From Pseudonocardiales bacterium (lineage in GTDB: Bacteria > Actinomycetota > Actinomycetes > Mycobacteriales > Pseudonocardiaceae): a stretch of DNA of 19,146 nucleotides. Positions 8,832 through 15,668 of the stretch are shown in pieces. A model generated the notes under the pieces. The model made no database searches. It saw only the letters and a program-made list of their open reading frames with translations, and was not told the origin of the DNA. The stretch is from assembly GCA_025465385.1 (NCBI GenBank), contig JAODNG010000541.1, positions 1-19,146 of the forward strand. Reading direction: 5' to 3'. The stretch's first letter is position 1. Every line of letters begins with the position of its first letter. Position numbers and translations under genes: made by a program.

Positions 8832-9042
8832 GGGGACGACCCTCGGCTACGCCGCGGACCGCGGTACCACCCCGCTTGCCACCCGTAGTGCAGGCAGCCA
8901 CTCATTGTGCCGGCGATGACGGGCCGGACCCGTCCGGTTCTACTGAAGGTCCGCCCGCGCGGGACGTGCCTCGTTCTTCCGGAGGCTCCCCGGTGATGGC
9001 CGGATCAGCGCCTGTTGCTTCTCAGAGTACCTGGTCAGCCTC
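8818..9042 (-). promoter_or_regulatory. Isoleucine T-box riboswitch leader of ileS
   Basis: Read on the minus strand, this leader has the parts of an actinobacterial T-box. Stem I closes with GAGGCT (9042-9037) pairing AGCCTC (8987-8982). The likely specifier ATC (Ile) is at 8997-8995, followed by the expected purine. A hairpin GACGGG/CCCGTC fits stem III. The T-box core GTGGTACCGCGG is at 8870-8859, and its TGGT (8869-8866) can pair with the ACCA end of uncharged tRNA-Ile. GCGGGG before the core can pair with CGTCCCC just before 8831 to form the antisequestrator. There is no terminator T-run, which fits the translational T-boxes known for actinobacterial ileS. The exact sequestrator pairing could not be resolved by eye. 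Confidence 0.9.
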
Positions 9043-9059
9043 ACGATTTTGTGCCGGGC

Positions 9060-9644
9060 TCAACCGCTCGCGGCGCGGGCACCCCGGTGCTTGCGGGCGA
9101 GCGTGGTATCCGGGCGGCACCGATCGCAGGGTGTGAATCCGAGCTCCCGGGCCTCGCGCACCGGCAGCCGCTCGGCATGCTCCTGGTCGGGCCACCGGCA
9201 GCGGGTGAGGTGGTAGCGCGGGTGTTCGTCAACTACCAGCACCTCGTCGGTCAGTTCGTAGACCACCAGCAGGTCCGCGGCGTCGGTCTCCTCTTCACCA
9301 GGCGCCGCGTCACCGGCCGGGCTGTCACCGAGCTCAGCAAACGCCGAACCCGAGTCACCGTCCTGCCCTGCGGCCACCGGCCTGGGCGCGAGGTGTTGCT
9401 CGGCCGCGTCTGACTCATCCTCCGCAAGGAGATCCGACTCATCCTCAGGGGCATCCTGACGTGCCAACCAGGACCGGCGCCACCGCCTGAGGATCATCAC
9501 CGCGGCTACGGCACTGAGCGCGACCGATCCCCACGCCAGACCCACATGACCGGTGCTGAGCGCGGCAATGAGCAACCCCACTGCCGCCAACAGCAGCACT
9601 CCAGTGCGGAACACCCGGGGCGCGTCAGCTACCAGCTTCGGCAC
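9060..9644 (-). CDS. Membrane protein with C-terminal Ada-like Cys/His metal-binding motif, unknown function
   Basis: A 194-residue protein with two hydrophobic segments at about 14-30 and 34-51, a positively charged RRWRRSW edge, an acidic low-complexity linker (about 65-122) and a small C-terminal domain. That domain contains YHLTRC (His145, Cys149) and GFTPCDRC (Cys173, Cys176). The spacing and the surrounding EARELGFTPCDRCRP resemble the zinc-binding module of the Ada type that is also attached to some nucleases. Metal binding is inferred from the pattern. The GTG start lies inside the last codons of wag31 (20-base overlap), so its translation is probably coupled. The ribosome site is weak and a later start is possible. 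No enzyme domain is visible. The linker composition suggests a cytoplasmic tail. Confidence 0.78.
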   Translation of the reverse strand: MPKLVADAPRVFRTGVLLLAAVGLLIAALSTGHVGLAWGSVALSAVAAVMILRRWRRSWLARQDAPEDESDLLAEDESDAAEQHLAPRPVAAGQDGDSGSAFAELGDSPAGDAAPGEEETDAADLLVVYELTDEVLVVDEHPRYHLTRCRWPDQEHAERLPVREARELGFTPCDRCRPDTTLARKHRGARAASG

Positions 9645-10416
9645 GTGCGCCGAACCCGGACGTCACAAAGCCTTGGGTGCGCGCCGCGTCCGCCGGCGCG
9701 GCCGATCCACGCCCATCGAGCTCCCGGAGCTGCGACTCCAGGTAGGTCTTCAAACGAGTGCGGTACTCGCGCTCGAAGGTACGAAGCTCGTCGATCTTCT
9801 TCTCCAGGACCGTCTTCTCCTGGCTGATCGAGCCGAGGATCTCGGTGTGCTTGCGAGCTGCGTCGCGCTCCAGCGACGCAGCCTTCTCCCGGGACTGCCG
9901 GTCCAAAGTCTCAGCTCTGGTACGAGCGTCATTGAGCATGGTCTCGGCCCGGGTCCTGGCCTCGTTCACCATGCCGTCGGCCTTAGCCCTGGCATCAGAG
10001 AGCAGCTGCTCGGACTTGGTCCGGGCTTCGCCCAACATCCCATCAGCTTCGGCCTTGGCCTCACCGGTCAACCGGTCCGCCATTTCCTGGGCCAGACCCA
10101 GCACCTTGGCTGCCTGCACATGGTGATCACCGCCGGGCGAGGTCTGTTCCATCATCGGCGGCGGAACGGGGGCCATCACCGGCCGCGGCGGCTCCAGCGG
10201 GCGCAGGTTGCGCCCAGTGTCGACCGGCGCAGCGCGCAGCTGCTGATCGAGCTGCTCAACCTGGTTGCGAAGATCGTTATTATCCTCGATCAAGCGAGCC
10301 AGCTCGGCCTCAACCAGGTCGAGGAACGCGTCCACCTCGTCCTCGTTGTAGCCCCGCTTGCCGATCGGTGGCTTACTGAACGCGACGTTGTGAACGTCGG
10401 CGGGGGTCAACGGCAT
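9625..10416 (-). CDS. wag31: Polar growth scaffold DivIVA/Wag31
   Basis: Cytoplasmic coiled-coil protein that marks cell poles and directs peptidoglycan synthesis there in actinobacteria. The 263 residues start with the DivIVA lipid-binding domain (MPLTPADVHNVAFSKPPIGKRGYNEDEVDAFLD... to about residue 60). A Pro-rich linker (about 62-95) follows, then a long coiled coil rich in Ala, Glu, Arg and Lys (about 100-235) with repeated ARTKAE- and DARTRAE-like heptads. The ATG is preceded by GAGGTGATC (10427-10419), a strong match to the 16S rRNA tail and the best ribosome site in the window, which fits an abundant protein. It lies in the usual place at the end of the division cluster, behind sepF and yggT. 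Confidence 0.96.
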   Translation of the reverse strand: MPLTPADVHNVAFSKPPIGKRGYNEDEVDAFLDLVEAELARLIEDNNDLRNQVEQLDQQLRAAPVDTGRNLRPLEPPRPVMAPVPPPMMEQTSPGGDHHVQAAKVLGLAQEMADRLTGEAKAEADGMLGEARTKSEQLLSDARAKADGMVNEARTRAETMLNDARTRAETLDRQSREKAASLERDAARKHTEILGSISQEKTVLEKKIDELRTFEREYRTRLKTYLESQLRELDGRGSAAPADAARTQGFVTSGFGARAEAGS

Positions 10417-10460
10417 CGGATCACCTCACGCACTCCTCGACGACTAGGAAGGGACATCCT

Positions 10461-10474
10461 GGGGCATCGGCCCC
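10461..10474 (-). other. Short GC hairpin between yggT and wag31
   Basis: GGGGC-CGAT-GCCCC forms a perfect five-pair stem with a four-base loop 14 bases after the yggT stop. No run of T follows, so it is not a standard intrinsic terminator. It could slow or process the transcript ahead of the strongly translated wag31, or simply be chance in GC-rich DNA. The rest of this 72-base gap holds the wag31 ribosome site and nothing else I can name. Confidence 0.3.
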
Positions 10475-10488
10475 GAGCCCGGCGGCCG

Positions 10489-10779
10489 TTACAGTCTCGT
10501 CGGCTCCACCACGCGCATCAGTATGAGCACCACGAACAACAGAACCATAATGGATAGGTCCAGGCCAACGCCGCCGATCCGGATGGGTTTGATCAGCCGG
10601 CGGAGCGCCCGGACCGGTGGATCGGTCACTGTATAGACCGACTCCAGAGCTATCGCCACCCCCCCGGCCGGCTGCCAGCTACGCGCGAAGGTACGAACAA
10701 ACTCGACCACAATACGCGCTGTGAGCAGCAGCCAGAAGAAGAAGAGCAGATAGTAAGCGACCCACCGGACCACGTCCAC
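10489..10779 (-). CDS. yggT: YggT family membrane protein
   Basis: A 96-residue integral membrane protein with two hydrophobic segments (about 8-28 and 74-93) and the central VYTVTDPPVRALRRLIKPIRIGGVGLDLS region typical of the YggT family. Its molecular role is not settled; the gene is persistently located between sepF and divIVA, and a part in division or osmotic tolerance has been suggested for relatives. The start is GTG at 10779; a second GTG at 10773 would shorten it by two residues. The ribosome site is poor. The 66-base gap to sepF contains small GC inverted repeats such as GCCTGGTTAGGC but no clear terminator or promoter. Confidence 0.92.
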   Translation of the reverse strand: MDVVRWVAYYLLFFFWLLLTARIVVEFVRTFARSWQPAGGVAIALESVYTVTDPPVRALRRLIKPIRIGGVGLDLSIMVLLFVVLILMRVVEPTRL

Positions 10780-10845
10780 GGAGATACTCTGCCACCGATA
10801 GCCGGGCGCCGGTAAGCCGGGGCCCCTTGACGGCCTAACCAGGCG

Positions 10846-11685
10846 TTAGCTGAAGAAGCGACCTTCGGCGATTCGGCGCCTGTCCTCGGCGGACACGTCG
10901 ACGTTGGGCGGCGAGAGCAGGAAGACCTTGTTGGTGACCTTGTCGATCGAGCCGCGCAGTGCGAAAGCCAGCCCCGCCGCGAAGTCGACCAGCCGCTTGG
11001 CGTCCCGGTCGTTCATCTCGGTCAGATTCATGATCACCGGATTGCCTTCTCGGTAGCGTTCCCCGATGGGCCGGGCCTCGTTGTAGTTGTGCGGATGCAG
11101 CGTGACGATGCGGGACAGCGGATGTGAGCCGCCGTCTCCGAGCGCATCTTCAGCGAGCGAACCGGTGCGTGGCGCTGGCGCGACTCGTTGAGGTGCTACC
11201 GGCTGACGGACCGTTGACCGGGCGTCGATGGTCGCCGTGTCGATGGCCAGCGAGCCGCGTACAGGAGCCGCCGCCGTCCACGGACCGGCGGCTCGAGAAT
11301 CTGCGGCTCGGGAGTCTGTGGAACGAGATCCGGCGGCCCAGGAAGGAGATCGGGTGGAATGCGTCATGGGCATCGCGTGATGCCCTGCCCGGGTCGGGAA
11401 CCCGTTGTCGTAATCGTCGACAACCGCCCGGTGCGGACGTCGAACGCCCGGTCGTTCGGCAGCGTGTTCACTCGGGTCGTGAGCCGCCGGAGTCTTGGCT
11501 GCGATCCTGTCGGAGCCCGCGTCATACGCTGGGTCATAACCCTGGTTGCCATTGCCCGGATCGGGGTATTCAGCGCGGTACCTCGAGTGATAGTCGTCGA
11601 ATTCCACTGCGCCGAACTCGGCTCCGTCGAACTCCTCGACGGGGACCATGCCGAAGTACGCCTTCAGCCTGTGCAGCGCGCTCAT
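10846..11685 (-). CDS. sepF: Cell division protein SepF
   Basis: Membrane tether of the Z-ring; in actinobacteria, which lack FtsA and ZipA, SepF is the essential FtsZ anchor. The protein has 279 residues with the ATG at 11685, chosen because AGGAAGG lies six bases upstream and because MSALHRLKAYFG is the usual amphipathic membrane-binding helix. An in-frame ATG 57 bases upstream adds an unlikely Trp/Gly-rich leader. Residues 13-190 are a long low-complexity linker. The conserved FtsZ-binding domain fills residues 193-279, with IVTLHPHNYNEARPIGE, VIMNLTEM and KRLVDFAAGL. It lies between yggS and yggT, the standard position. At about twice the length of Bacillus SepF, it has the extended linker typical of actinobacteria. 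Confidence 0.95.
   Translation of the reverse strand: MSALHRLKAYFGMVPVEEFDGAEFGAVEFDDYHSRYRAEYPDPGNGNQGYDPAYDAGSDRIAAKTPAAHDPSEHAAERPGVRRPHRAVVDDYDNGFPTRAGHHAMPMTHSTRSPSWAAGSRSTDSRAADSRAAGPWTAAAPVRGSLAIDTATIDARSTVRQPVAPQRVAPAPRTGSLAEDALGDGGSHPLSRIVTLHPHNYNEARPIGERYREGNPVIMNLTEMNDRDAKRLVDFAAGLAFALRGSIDKVTNKVFLLSPPNVDVSAEDRRRIAEGRFFS
11288..11317 (-). repeat. Two 15-base tandem units in the SepF linker
   Basis: The units GCGGCTCGAGAATCT and GCGGCTCGGGAGTCT (plus strand) differ at two bases and encode DSRAA twice, with a more diverged third copy at 11318-11332. This looks like local duplication within a disordered linker. Confidence 0.6.
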
Positions 11686-11777
11686 CGTTCGCCTTCCTAT
11701 CCCATCTTCGACGCACCACCCGCCGAACCGACCCCAGCCCACGAATCCGACTTCAGCCCACGGACCGTCGTACCCGG

Positions 11778-12518
11778 TCAGCGCGAGGTTAACGGCCGAT
11801 CACCCAATAGTGCTGTTCCGACACGCACGCACGTCGAGCCATGCGTGATGGCCTGCTCGAGGTCGCCGCTCATCCCGGCGGAGATTTCGACCGCGCCGGG
11901 ATGCGAACGGCGCACCCGTTGGGCAGCCGCCCCGAGCTGGGTGAAGGCGGCCCCGGGATCGATCCCGAGCGGGGCGACTCCCATCACTCCTTGCAGCCGG
12001 AGCTGCGACGCGGCTGCCACCCGATCGGCCAGCGCCTCGAGGTCGGTCAGCGGGCAGCCGCCACGCGCGGGGTCGCCATCCAGGCTGGCTTGGACCAATA
12101 CGTCCAGGGTGCCCTGGCGTCGCCCGCCCTCCCTCGCGGAGCGGACAGCTCGCTCCAGTGCCTCGACCAGTCGCGGCGAATCCACCGACTGCACCTGCGC
12201 CGCCCATCGAGCTACTGACGGGCACTTGTTTCGCTGCACACGACCGACCATGTGCCAGCGCACTACCGCCTCCGGGCGTAACTCGATGACCTCCGCCACC
12301 TTCGCGGCAGCCTCAGCATCACGGGCCTCTGCGGTATCGAACAGGCCGAGGTCGACGAGCAGGGCGACATCGCGCGCCGGGAAGGTCTTGGTCACCGGGA
12401 GCAGCCGGACCTCAGCAGGATCGCGTCCCGCCGCGGCGCACGCGGTGGTGATGCGCCTGCGAACCCGCGCCAGCGCCGCAGCCAGCTCTTCGCGGCGTCC
12501 CTGCTCCAGGCTCGTCAT
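11778..12518 (-). CDS. yggS: YggS/PLPBP family pyridoxal phosphate homeostasis protein
   Basis: Binds pyridoxal 5'-phosphate without known catalysis and keeps vitamin B6 and amino acid pools balanced. The 246 residues start at the ATG (12518) that overlaps the pgeF stop as ATGA; a longer frame to 12770 reads antisense-like Arg/Pro-rich residues and is rejected. The PLP lysine is Lys44 in LLPVTKTFP. WHMVGRVQRNK (88-98) and GMSGDLEQAITHGSTCVRVGTALLG near the C-terminus are the other family blocks. The usual GENR-x-QE motif is changed to AEARDAE at 63-69, losing the Asn and Gln. The gene sits between pgeF and sepF as in mycobacteria. The family call is secure despite the altered motif. Confidence 0.93.
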   Translation of the reverse strand: MTSLEQGRREELAAALARVRRRITTACAAAGRDPAEVRLLPVTKTFPARDVALLVDLGLFDTAEARDAEAAAKVAEVIELRPEAVVRWHMVGRVQRNKCPSVARWAAQVQSVDSPRLVEALERAVRSAREGGRRQGTLDVLVQASLDGDPARGGCPLTDLEALADRVAAASQLRLQGVMGVAPLGIDPGAAFTQLGAAAQRVRRSHPGAVEISAGMSGDLEQAITHGSTCVRVGTALLGDRPLTSR

Positions 12519-13228
12519 CGCTCGAACCAGGTCACTGCGGCAAGCCGGCCGGTGACGCCGTCGCGGCGGTAGCTGTACAGCGTCGGGTCCTCGATCGTGC
12601 ACCGTGGGTCGACACCGACCTTGGCCACCCCTGCGGCCGCAAGCTGGTGCCACAGCCCGGCGCGAAGGTCCAGACCCGCGGTGCCCTGGCGAGTCCGGCA
12701 TGCGCTGCCAGGTAGTCGGTCCGCCACGTCCGCCTGCATCTGCTCGGGTACCTCGTAGCACTGCCCGCACGCCGACGGTCCGAGTAACGCCTCCACCCGC
12801 TCGATGCGCGCGCCGAGCCGTCGCATCGTCTCCAGCGTGGCGGGCAGCACCCCGATCCGAGCGCCCACCCGCCCGGCGTGCACCGCAGCGACAACCTTTC
12901 CAACCGGATCAGCGAGTAGCACCGGAACACAGTCGGCGACCAGCGCTGCGACCGCGAGTCGGGACTGCGTGGTGACCAGCGCATCGCAGGCCGGGACCGG
13001 CTGTCGCTGCGGGCCATCGACGACGGTGACAGTGCGGCCGTGCACCTGCTCCATCCACACCAGCCGCTGGCGGGGCAGGCCAATGCCAGTGGCAAGCCGT
13101 TCGCGGTTGGCGGCCACCGCCTCAGGACAGTCACCCACGTGCTCGCCCAGATTGAATGAGTCATACGGCGGAGCCGATCCCCCGCCGTGTCGAGTGGTGA
13201 CCACCCTCCGGACGCGGATGGTGCTCAC
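12515..13228 (-). CDS. pgeF: PgeF/YfiH (DUF152, laccase domain) protein, peptidoglycan editing factor or purine nucleoside phosphorylase
   Basis: Cytoplasmic enzyme family that acts on purine nucleosides. In E. coli the protein also prevents L-Ser from replacing L-Ala in the peptidoglycan stem. The 237 residues show the metal-site triad: MEQVHG with His63, ADCVPVLL with Cys100 and AAVHAGRVG with His117, where many homologues read HAGWRG. The CGQCYEV block follows near 152-160. The GTG start at 13228 overlaps the ftsZ stop by four bases, and the stop overlaps yggS, so translation is probably coupled on both sides. Its place directly behind ftsZ and near murC, the ligase whose amino acid choice it is thought to correct, fits the editing role. 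Confidence 0.93.
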   Translation of the reverse strand: MSTIRVRRVVTTRHGGGSAPPYDSFNLGEHVGDCPEAVAANRERLATGIGLPRQRLVWMEQVHGRTVTVVDGPQRQPVPACDALVTTQSRLAVAALVADCVPVLLADPVGKVVAAVHAGRVGARIGVLPATLETMRRLGARIERVEALLGPSACGQCYEVPEQMQADVADRLPGSACRTRQGTAGLDLRAGLWHQLAAAGVAKVGVDPRCTIEDPTLYSYRRDGVTGRLAAVTWFER

Positions 13229-14445
13229 CGCTTCATAAACGGTGGAACGTCCACCTCGTCATCGTCGTCGAAGTCGTCGGTTACCGGCACCGCCCGACTC
13301 GGCTTGCGGGAGCCGGTCGCGGGCTGCCAGGTGGCTGGATTGGGTGGTGTCTGGCGGACCGGCGCGGTCGCCGGATAGGACCGAGTGGACGGAGACCCCG
13401 CTGCGGTGGCCCCGGCTGCCTGCCCGACCTGACCGGCTTGTGCCCTGGCGACTGTCCGCGCGGCCACCGGCGTCGGGTCCAGCCTTTTGTGTGACGGCAC
13501 CCCGGAGTCGAAACCAGCGGCGATCACCGTGACTCGCACCTCGTCGCCCAGCGAGTCATCGATCACCGTGCCGAAGATGATGTTGGCGTCCGGATGCGCG
13601 GACTCCTGCACCAGCGACGCGGCCTCATTGATCTCGAACAGACCCAGATCCGAGCCGCCGGCGATGGACAGCAGCACGCCGTGTGCACCTTCCATCGACG
13701 CTTCCAGCAACGGCGAGTTGATGGCCTTTGCGGCGGCCTGCACCGACCTGCCCTCCCCGCGGGCGGAACCGATACCCATCAGTGCACTGCCCGCGCCGGA
13801 CATGACGCTTTTCACATCGGCGAAGTCCAGGTTGATCAGACCGGGTGTGGTGATGAGATCGGTGATGCCCTGAACACCGGACAGCAGCACCTCATCGGCG
13901 GACCGGAAAGCATCCATCAGGCTGACGTTGACGTCACCAAGCTGCAGCAGACGGTCATTCGGGATCACGATCAGGGTGTCGCACTCGTTTCGCAGCTCGG
14001 CGATGCCGTCCTCGGCCTGACCACCTCGCCGCTTGCCCTCGAAGGTGAATGGCCGAGTCACCACGCCGATAGTGAGCGCGCCCAGTTTGCGAGCGATGCT
14101 CGCCACCACGGGAGCCCCTCCGGTGCCGGTGCCGCCGCCCTCACCGGCGGTCACGAACACCATGTCCGCGCCTTTGAGAACGTCCTCTATCTCCTCGCGA
14201 TGATCCTCGGCAGCCTTGCGGCCGACCTCCGGGTTCGCCCCCGCGCCGAGCCCACGGGTGAGCTCGCGTCCGATATCGAGCTTGACGTCGGCGTCGGACA
14301 TCAGCAGCGCCTGGGCGTCGGTGTTGACTGCGATGAACTCGACGCCGCTGAGCCCGACGTCAATCATGCGGTTGACGGCGTTGACGCCGCCACCGCCGAT
14401 TCCGGCGACTTTGATCACGGCGAGGTAGTTGTGCGGGGGGTTCAT
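13225..14445 (-). CDS. ftsZ: Cell division GTPase FtsZ
   Basis: Tubulin-like GTPase that polymerises into the Z-ring. The 406 residues start at ATG 14445, with MNPPHNYLAVIKVAGIGGGG matching the conserved actinobacterial N-terminus; GAAGG lies nine bases upstream. An in-frame ATG 24 bases upstream adds MRHRRRKR and is less likely. The tubulin signature GGGTGTG is at 103-109 and the T7 loop NLDFADVKSVM is at 205-215 with catalytic Asp207 and Asp210. A variable linker of about 80 residues ends in the conserved tail DEVDVPPFMKR (396-406), the docking site for SepF and FtsW. A 242-base leader upstream suggests its own promoter. Its stop overlaps pgeF by four bases. Confidence 0.98.
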   Translation of the reverse strand: MNPPHNYLAVIKVAGIGGGGVNAVNRMIDVGLSGVEFIAVNTDAQALLMSDADVKLDIGRELTRGLGAGANPEVGRKAAEDHREEIEDVLKGADMVFVTAGEGGGTGTGGAPVVASIARKLGALTIGVVTRPFTFEGKRRGGQAEDGIAELRNECDTLIVIPNDRLLQLGDVNVSLMDAFRSADEVLLSGVQGITDLITTPGLINLDFADVKSVMSGAGSALMGIGSARGEGRSVQAAAKAINSPLLEASMEGAHGVLLSIAGGSDLGLFEINEAASLVQESAHPDANIIFGTVIDDSLGDEVRVTVIAAGFDSGVPSHKRLDPTPVAARTVARAQAGQVGQAAGATAAGSPSTRSYPATAPVRQTPPNPATWQPATGSRKPSRAVPVTDDFDDDDEVDVPPFMKR

Positions 14446-14687
14446 TCGCTTGCGCCTTCGATGTCGCACACAGTGCGGCCTTCCTCGTCGCTGCCAGCAC
14501 CCTGCCGACGTCCGGACATTCCTGCTCCCCTCGGCGTGGCAGAACCCTCAACCTCAGCTAAAGGATTAGAGTTATGTCAGCTTTGTCTTGAGCGACGGTA
14601 GGCACCCGCACCGGCAGGGTCCAGCAGGCACGCCGAGAGGGTCGGCGATCCGGCGAGGCGAGTGTATGCGGCAGCCGTATCTCTTTG
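14446..14687 (-). promoter_or_regulatory. ftsQ-ftsZ intergenic region, likely ftsZ promoter and 5' leader
   Basis: This is the only large gap in an otherwise tightly overlapping cluster. The stretch at 14543-14580 is notably AT-richer than its surroundings and reads CTGACATAACTCTAAT on the minus strand, with a plausible -10-like TCTAAT but no convincing -35 element at the right distance. It leaves a leader of roughly 100 bases before ftsZ. I see no intrinsic terminator for ftsQ. Dedicated ftsZ promoters in this gap are known in several actinobacteria; the exact start site here is inference. Confidence 0.5.
14543..14573 (-). promoter_or_regulatory. Imperfect 31-base palindrome upstream of ftsZ
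   Basis: On the minus strand AACTCTAATCC faces GAGGTTGAGGGTT around a short centre. Of the outer thirteen position pairs, nine are Watson-Crick, two are G-T and two are mismatched. It could be a DNA operator or an RNA hairpin in the ftsZ leader. The block stands out from the flanking GC-rich sequence. Confidence 0.45.
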
Positions 14688-15668
14688 TCAGGCGATGGTG
14701 GGCAACGCTGGACTGGAGATGTCGTAGACCTTGCCGGGCTGGCTCAGGAGCGGGCCCAGTACGGCTACCTTGCGCGCGCTGTCCTCGACGCCGCCCCAGC
14801 GCACTTCCCGGCCGGTACCGCTGCGCCCCGTACCCGGGCGGCCACCATCCAGTCGCAGCACGACGTCAGCGGGAGAGTTCGCGGCTATCGAATGCACCTG
14901 AGCCCGCAGCCAGTCGGGCAGCCCGGTCAGCACCGTCAGCGCCGCTATCGTGGCGGCGTCCCGGGGCCCGACTCGGTCCGACCGCAACTCGGGCAAGCCG
15001 GGCGGCTCGCCGGGCACCGTCGCGTAGTCAGTTCCGGTGGCGTCGACCAGGTGCACGCCGTTGCCGCGACGCACGACCGCGACCGGGATGCGTTCAGCGA
15101 GTTCGATTCGCACCGTGCCGTCCAGGCTGCACCGCACCTGCACGCTGGCCACCCGAGGCACCGCGGCAACCCGGCGCTCGATCGCCGTGGTGTCCAGCCG
15201 CAACATCGGCGTTCCTAACGGCACCGCCGCGACCGCCTTCACGACATCGGCGGGAAGCTCTTTGGTGCCCGCCACCGCTACGGAACGAGCGTCGAACAAC
15301 GAACTGACCAGCAGCACCCACGTCCCGCCACCGACTGAGGCCAGCACCACCATCCCGGCGGCCGTCCAGAGCAGCCACCTTCGGACTGGTCTGGACGGGC
15401 CCTGCGCCGGCGGCTGCGCAATCTCGGCGCCGGAGCGAGCAACCAGCGGCGCAGCGGCACGGTGCGACGGCACCGTCGCATGATCGCCATTCGGGAAGCG
15501 AGAGCCGCGCTGGGCGCGATTGATACTTCCGAAACGGCGATCATGGGGTTCTTCGGCTGCGGTGATCCGACGCGCCGCACCGCGATGTCGCGCGACGTCG
15601 GACGGACGAGGCGTATCGCGACGAGATCGCCGGCGGGCGCCCGAGGCACCGGGACCCGACGCTTTCAC
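14688..15668 (-). CDS. ftsQ: Cell division protein FtsQ
   Basis: Bitopic membrane protein of the FtsQ/DivIB family that links early and late divisome proteins. The 326 residues comprise a basic, Arg-rich cytoplasmic tail (1-97), one membrane segment (about 98-121), a POTRA domain beginning FDARSVAVAGTKELPADVV (125-143) and continuing to about 195, then the beta-domain with VPRVASVQVRCSLDGTVRIELAERIPVAVV and HLVDATGTDYA. The tail is longer than in E. coli, as is usual in actinobacteria. The GTG start overlaps the murC stop by four bases. The order murC-ftsQ-ftsZ without ftsA is the actinobacterial arrangement. Confidence 0.95.
   Translation of the reverse strand: MKASGPGASGARRRSRRDTPRPSDVARHRGAARRITAAEEPHDRRFGSINRAQRGSRFPNGDHATVPSHRAAAPLVARSGAEIAQPPAQGPSRPVRRWLLWTAAGMVVLASVGGGTWVLLVSSLFDARSVAVAGTKELPADVVKAVAAVPLGTPMLRLDTTAIERRVAAVPRVASVQVRCSLDGTVRIELAERIPVAVVRRGNGVHLVDATGTDYATVPGEPPGLPELRSDRVGPRDAATIAALTVLTGLPDWLRAQVHSIAANSPADVVLRLDGGRPGTGRSGTGREVRWGGVEDSARKVAVLGPLLSQPGKVYDISSPALPTIA

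Noticed and set aside
9043..9140. A dedicated ileS promoter just before the T-box
   Set aside because: I could not find a -35/-10 pair at suitable spacing; CAAAAT near 9051-9046 is too close to the start of stem I.
10461..10474. Intrinsic terminator between yggT and wag31
   Set aside because: The hairpin is short and no T-run follows; kept only as a weak structure.
9553..10557. 334-residue plus-strand open frame opposite wag31
   Set aside because: Antisense shadow of the coiled-coil gene; no family resemblance.
11359..12555. 398-residue plus-strand open frame across sepF and yggS
   Set aside because: It is antisense to two well-conserved genes and reads as Arg/Ser/Pro-rich noise. Long antisense frames are expected in GC-rich DNA.
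12519..12770. Upstream extension of yggS by 84 residues
   Set aside because: It lies inside pgeF in another frame and reads as Arg/Gly/Pro noise. The ATGA overlap gives the family-like start.
14446..14469. Longer ftsZ start adding MRHRRRKR
   Set aside because: Relatives start at the MxPPHNYLAVIKV position, and a ribosome site matches that start.
13594..14601. 335-residue plus-strand open frame opposite ftsZ
   Set aside because: A mirror of the ftsZ codon pattern with no recognisable domain or ribosome site.
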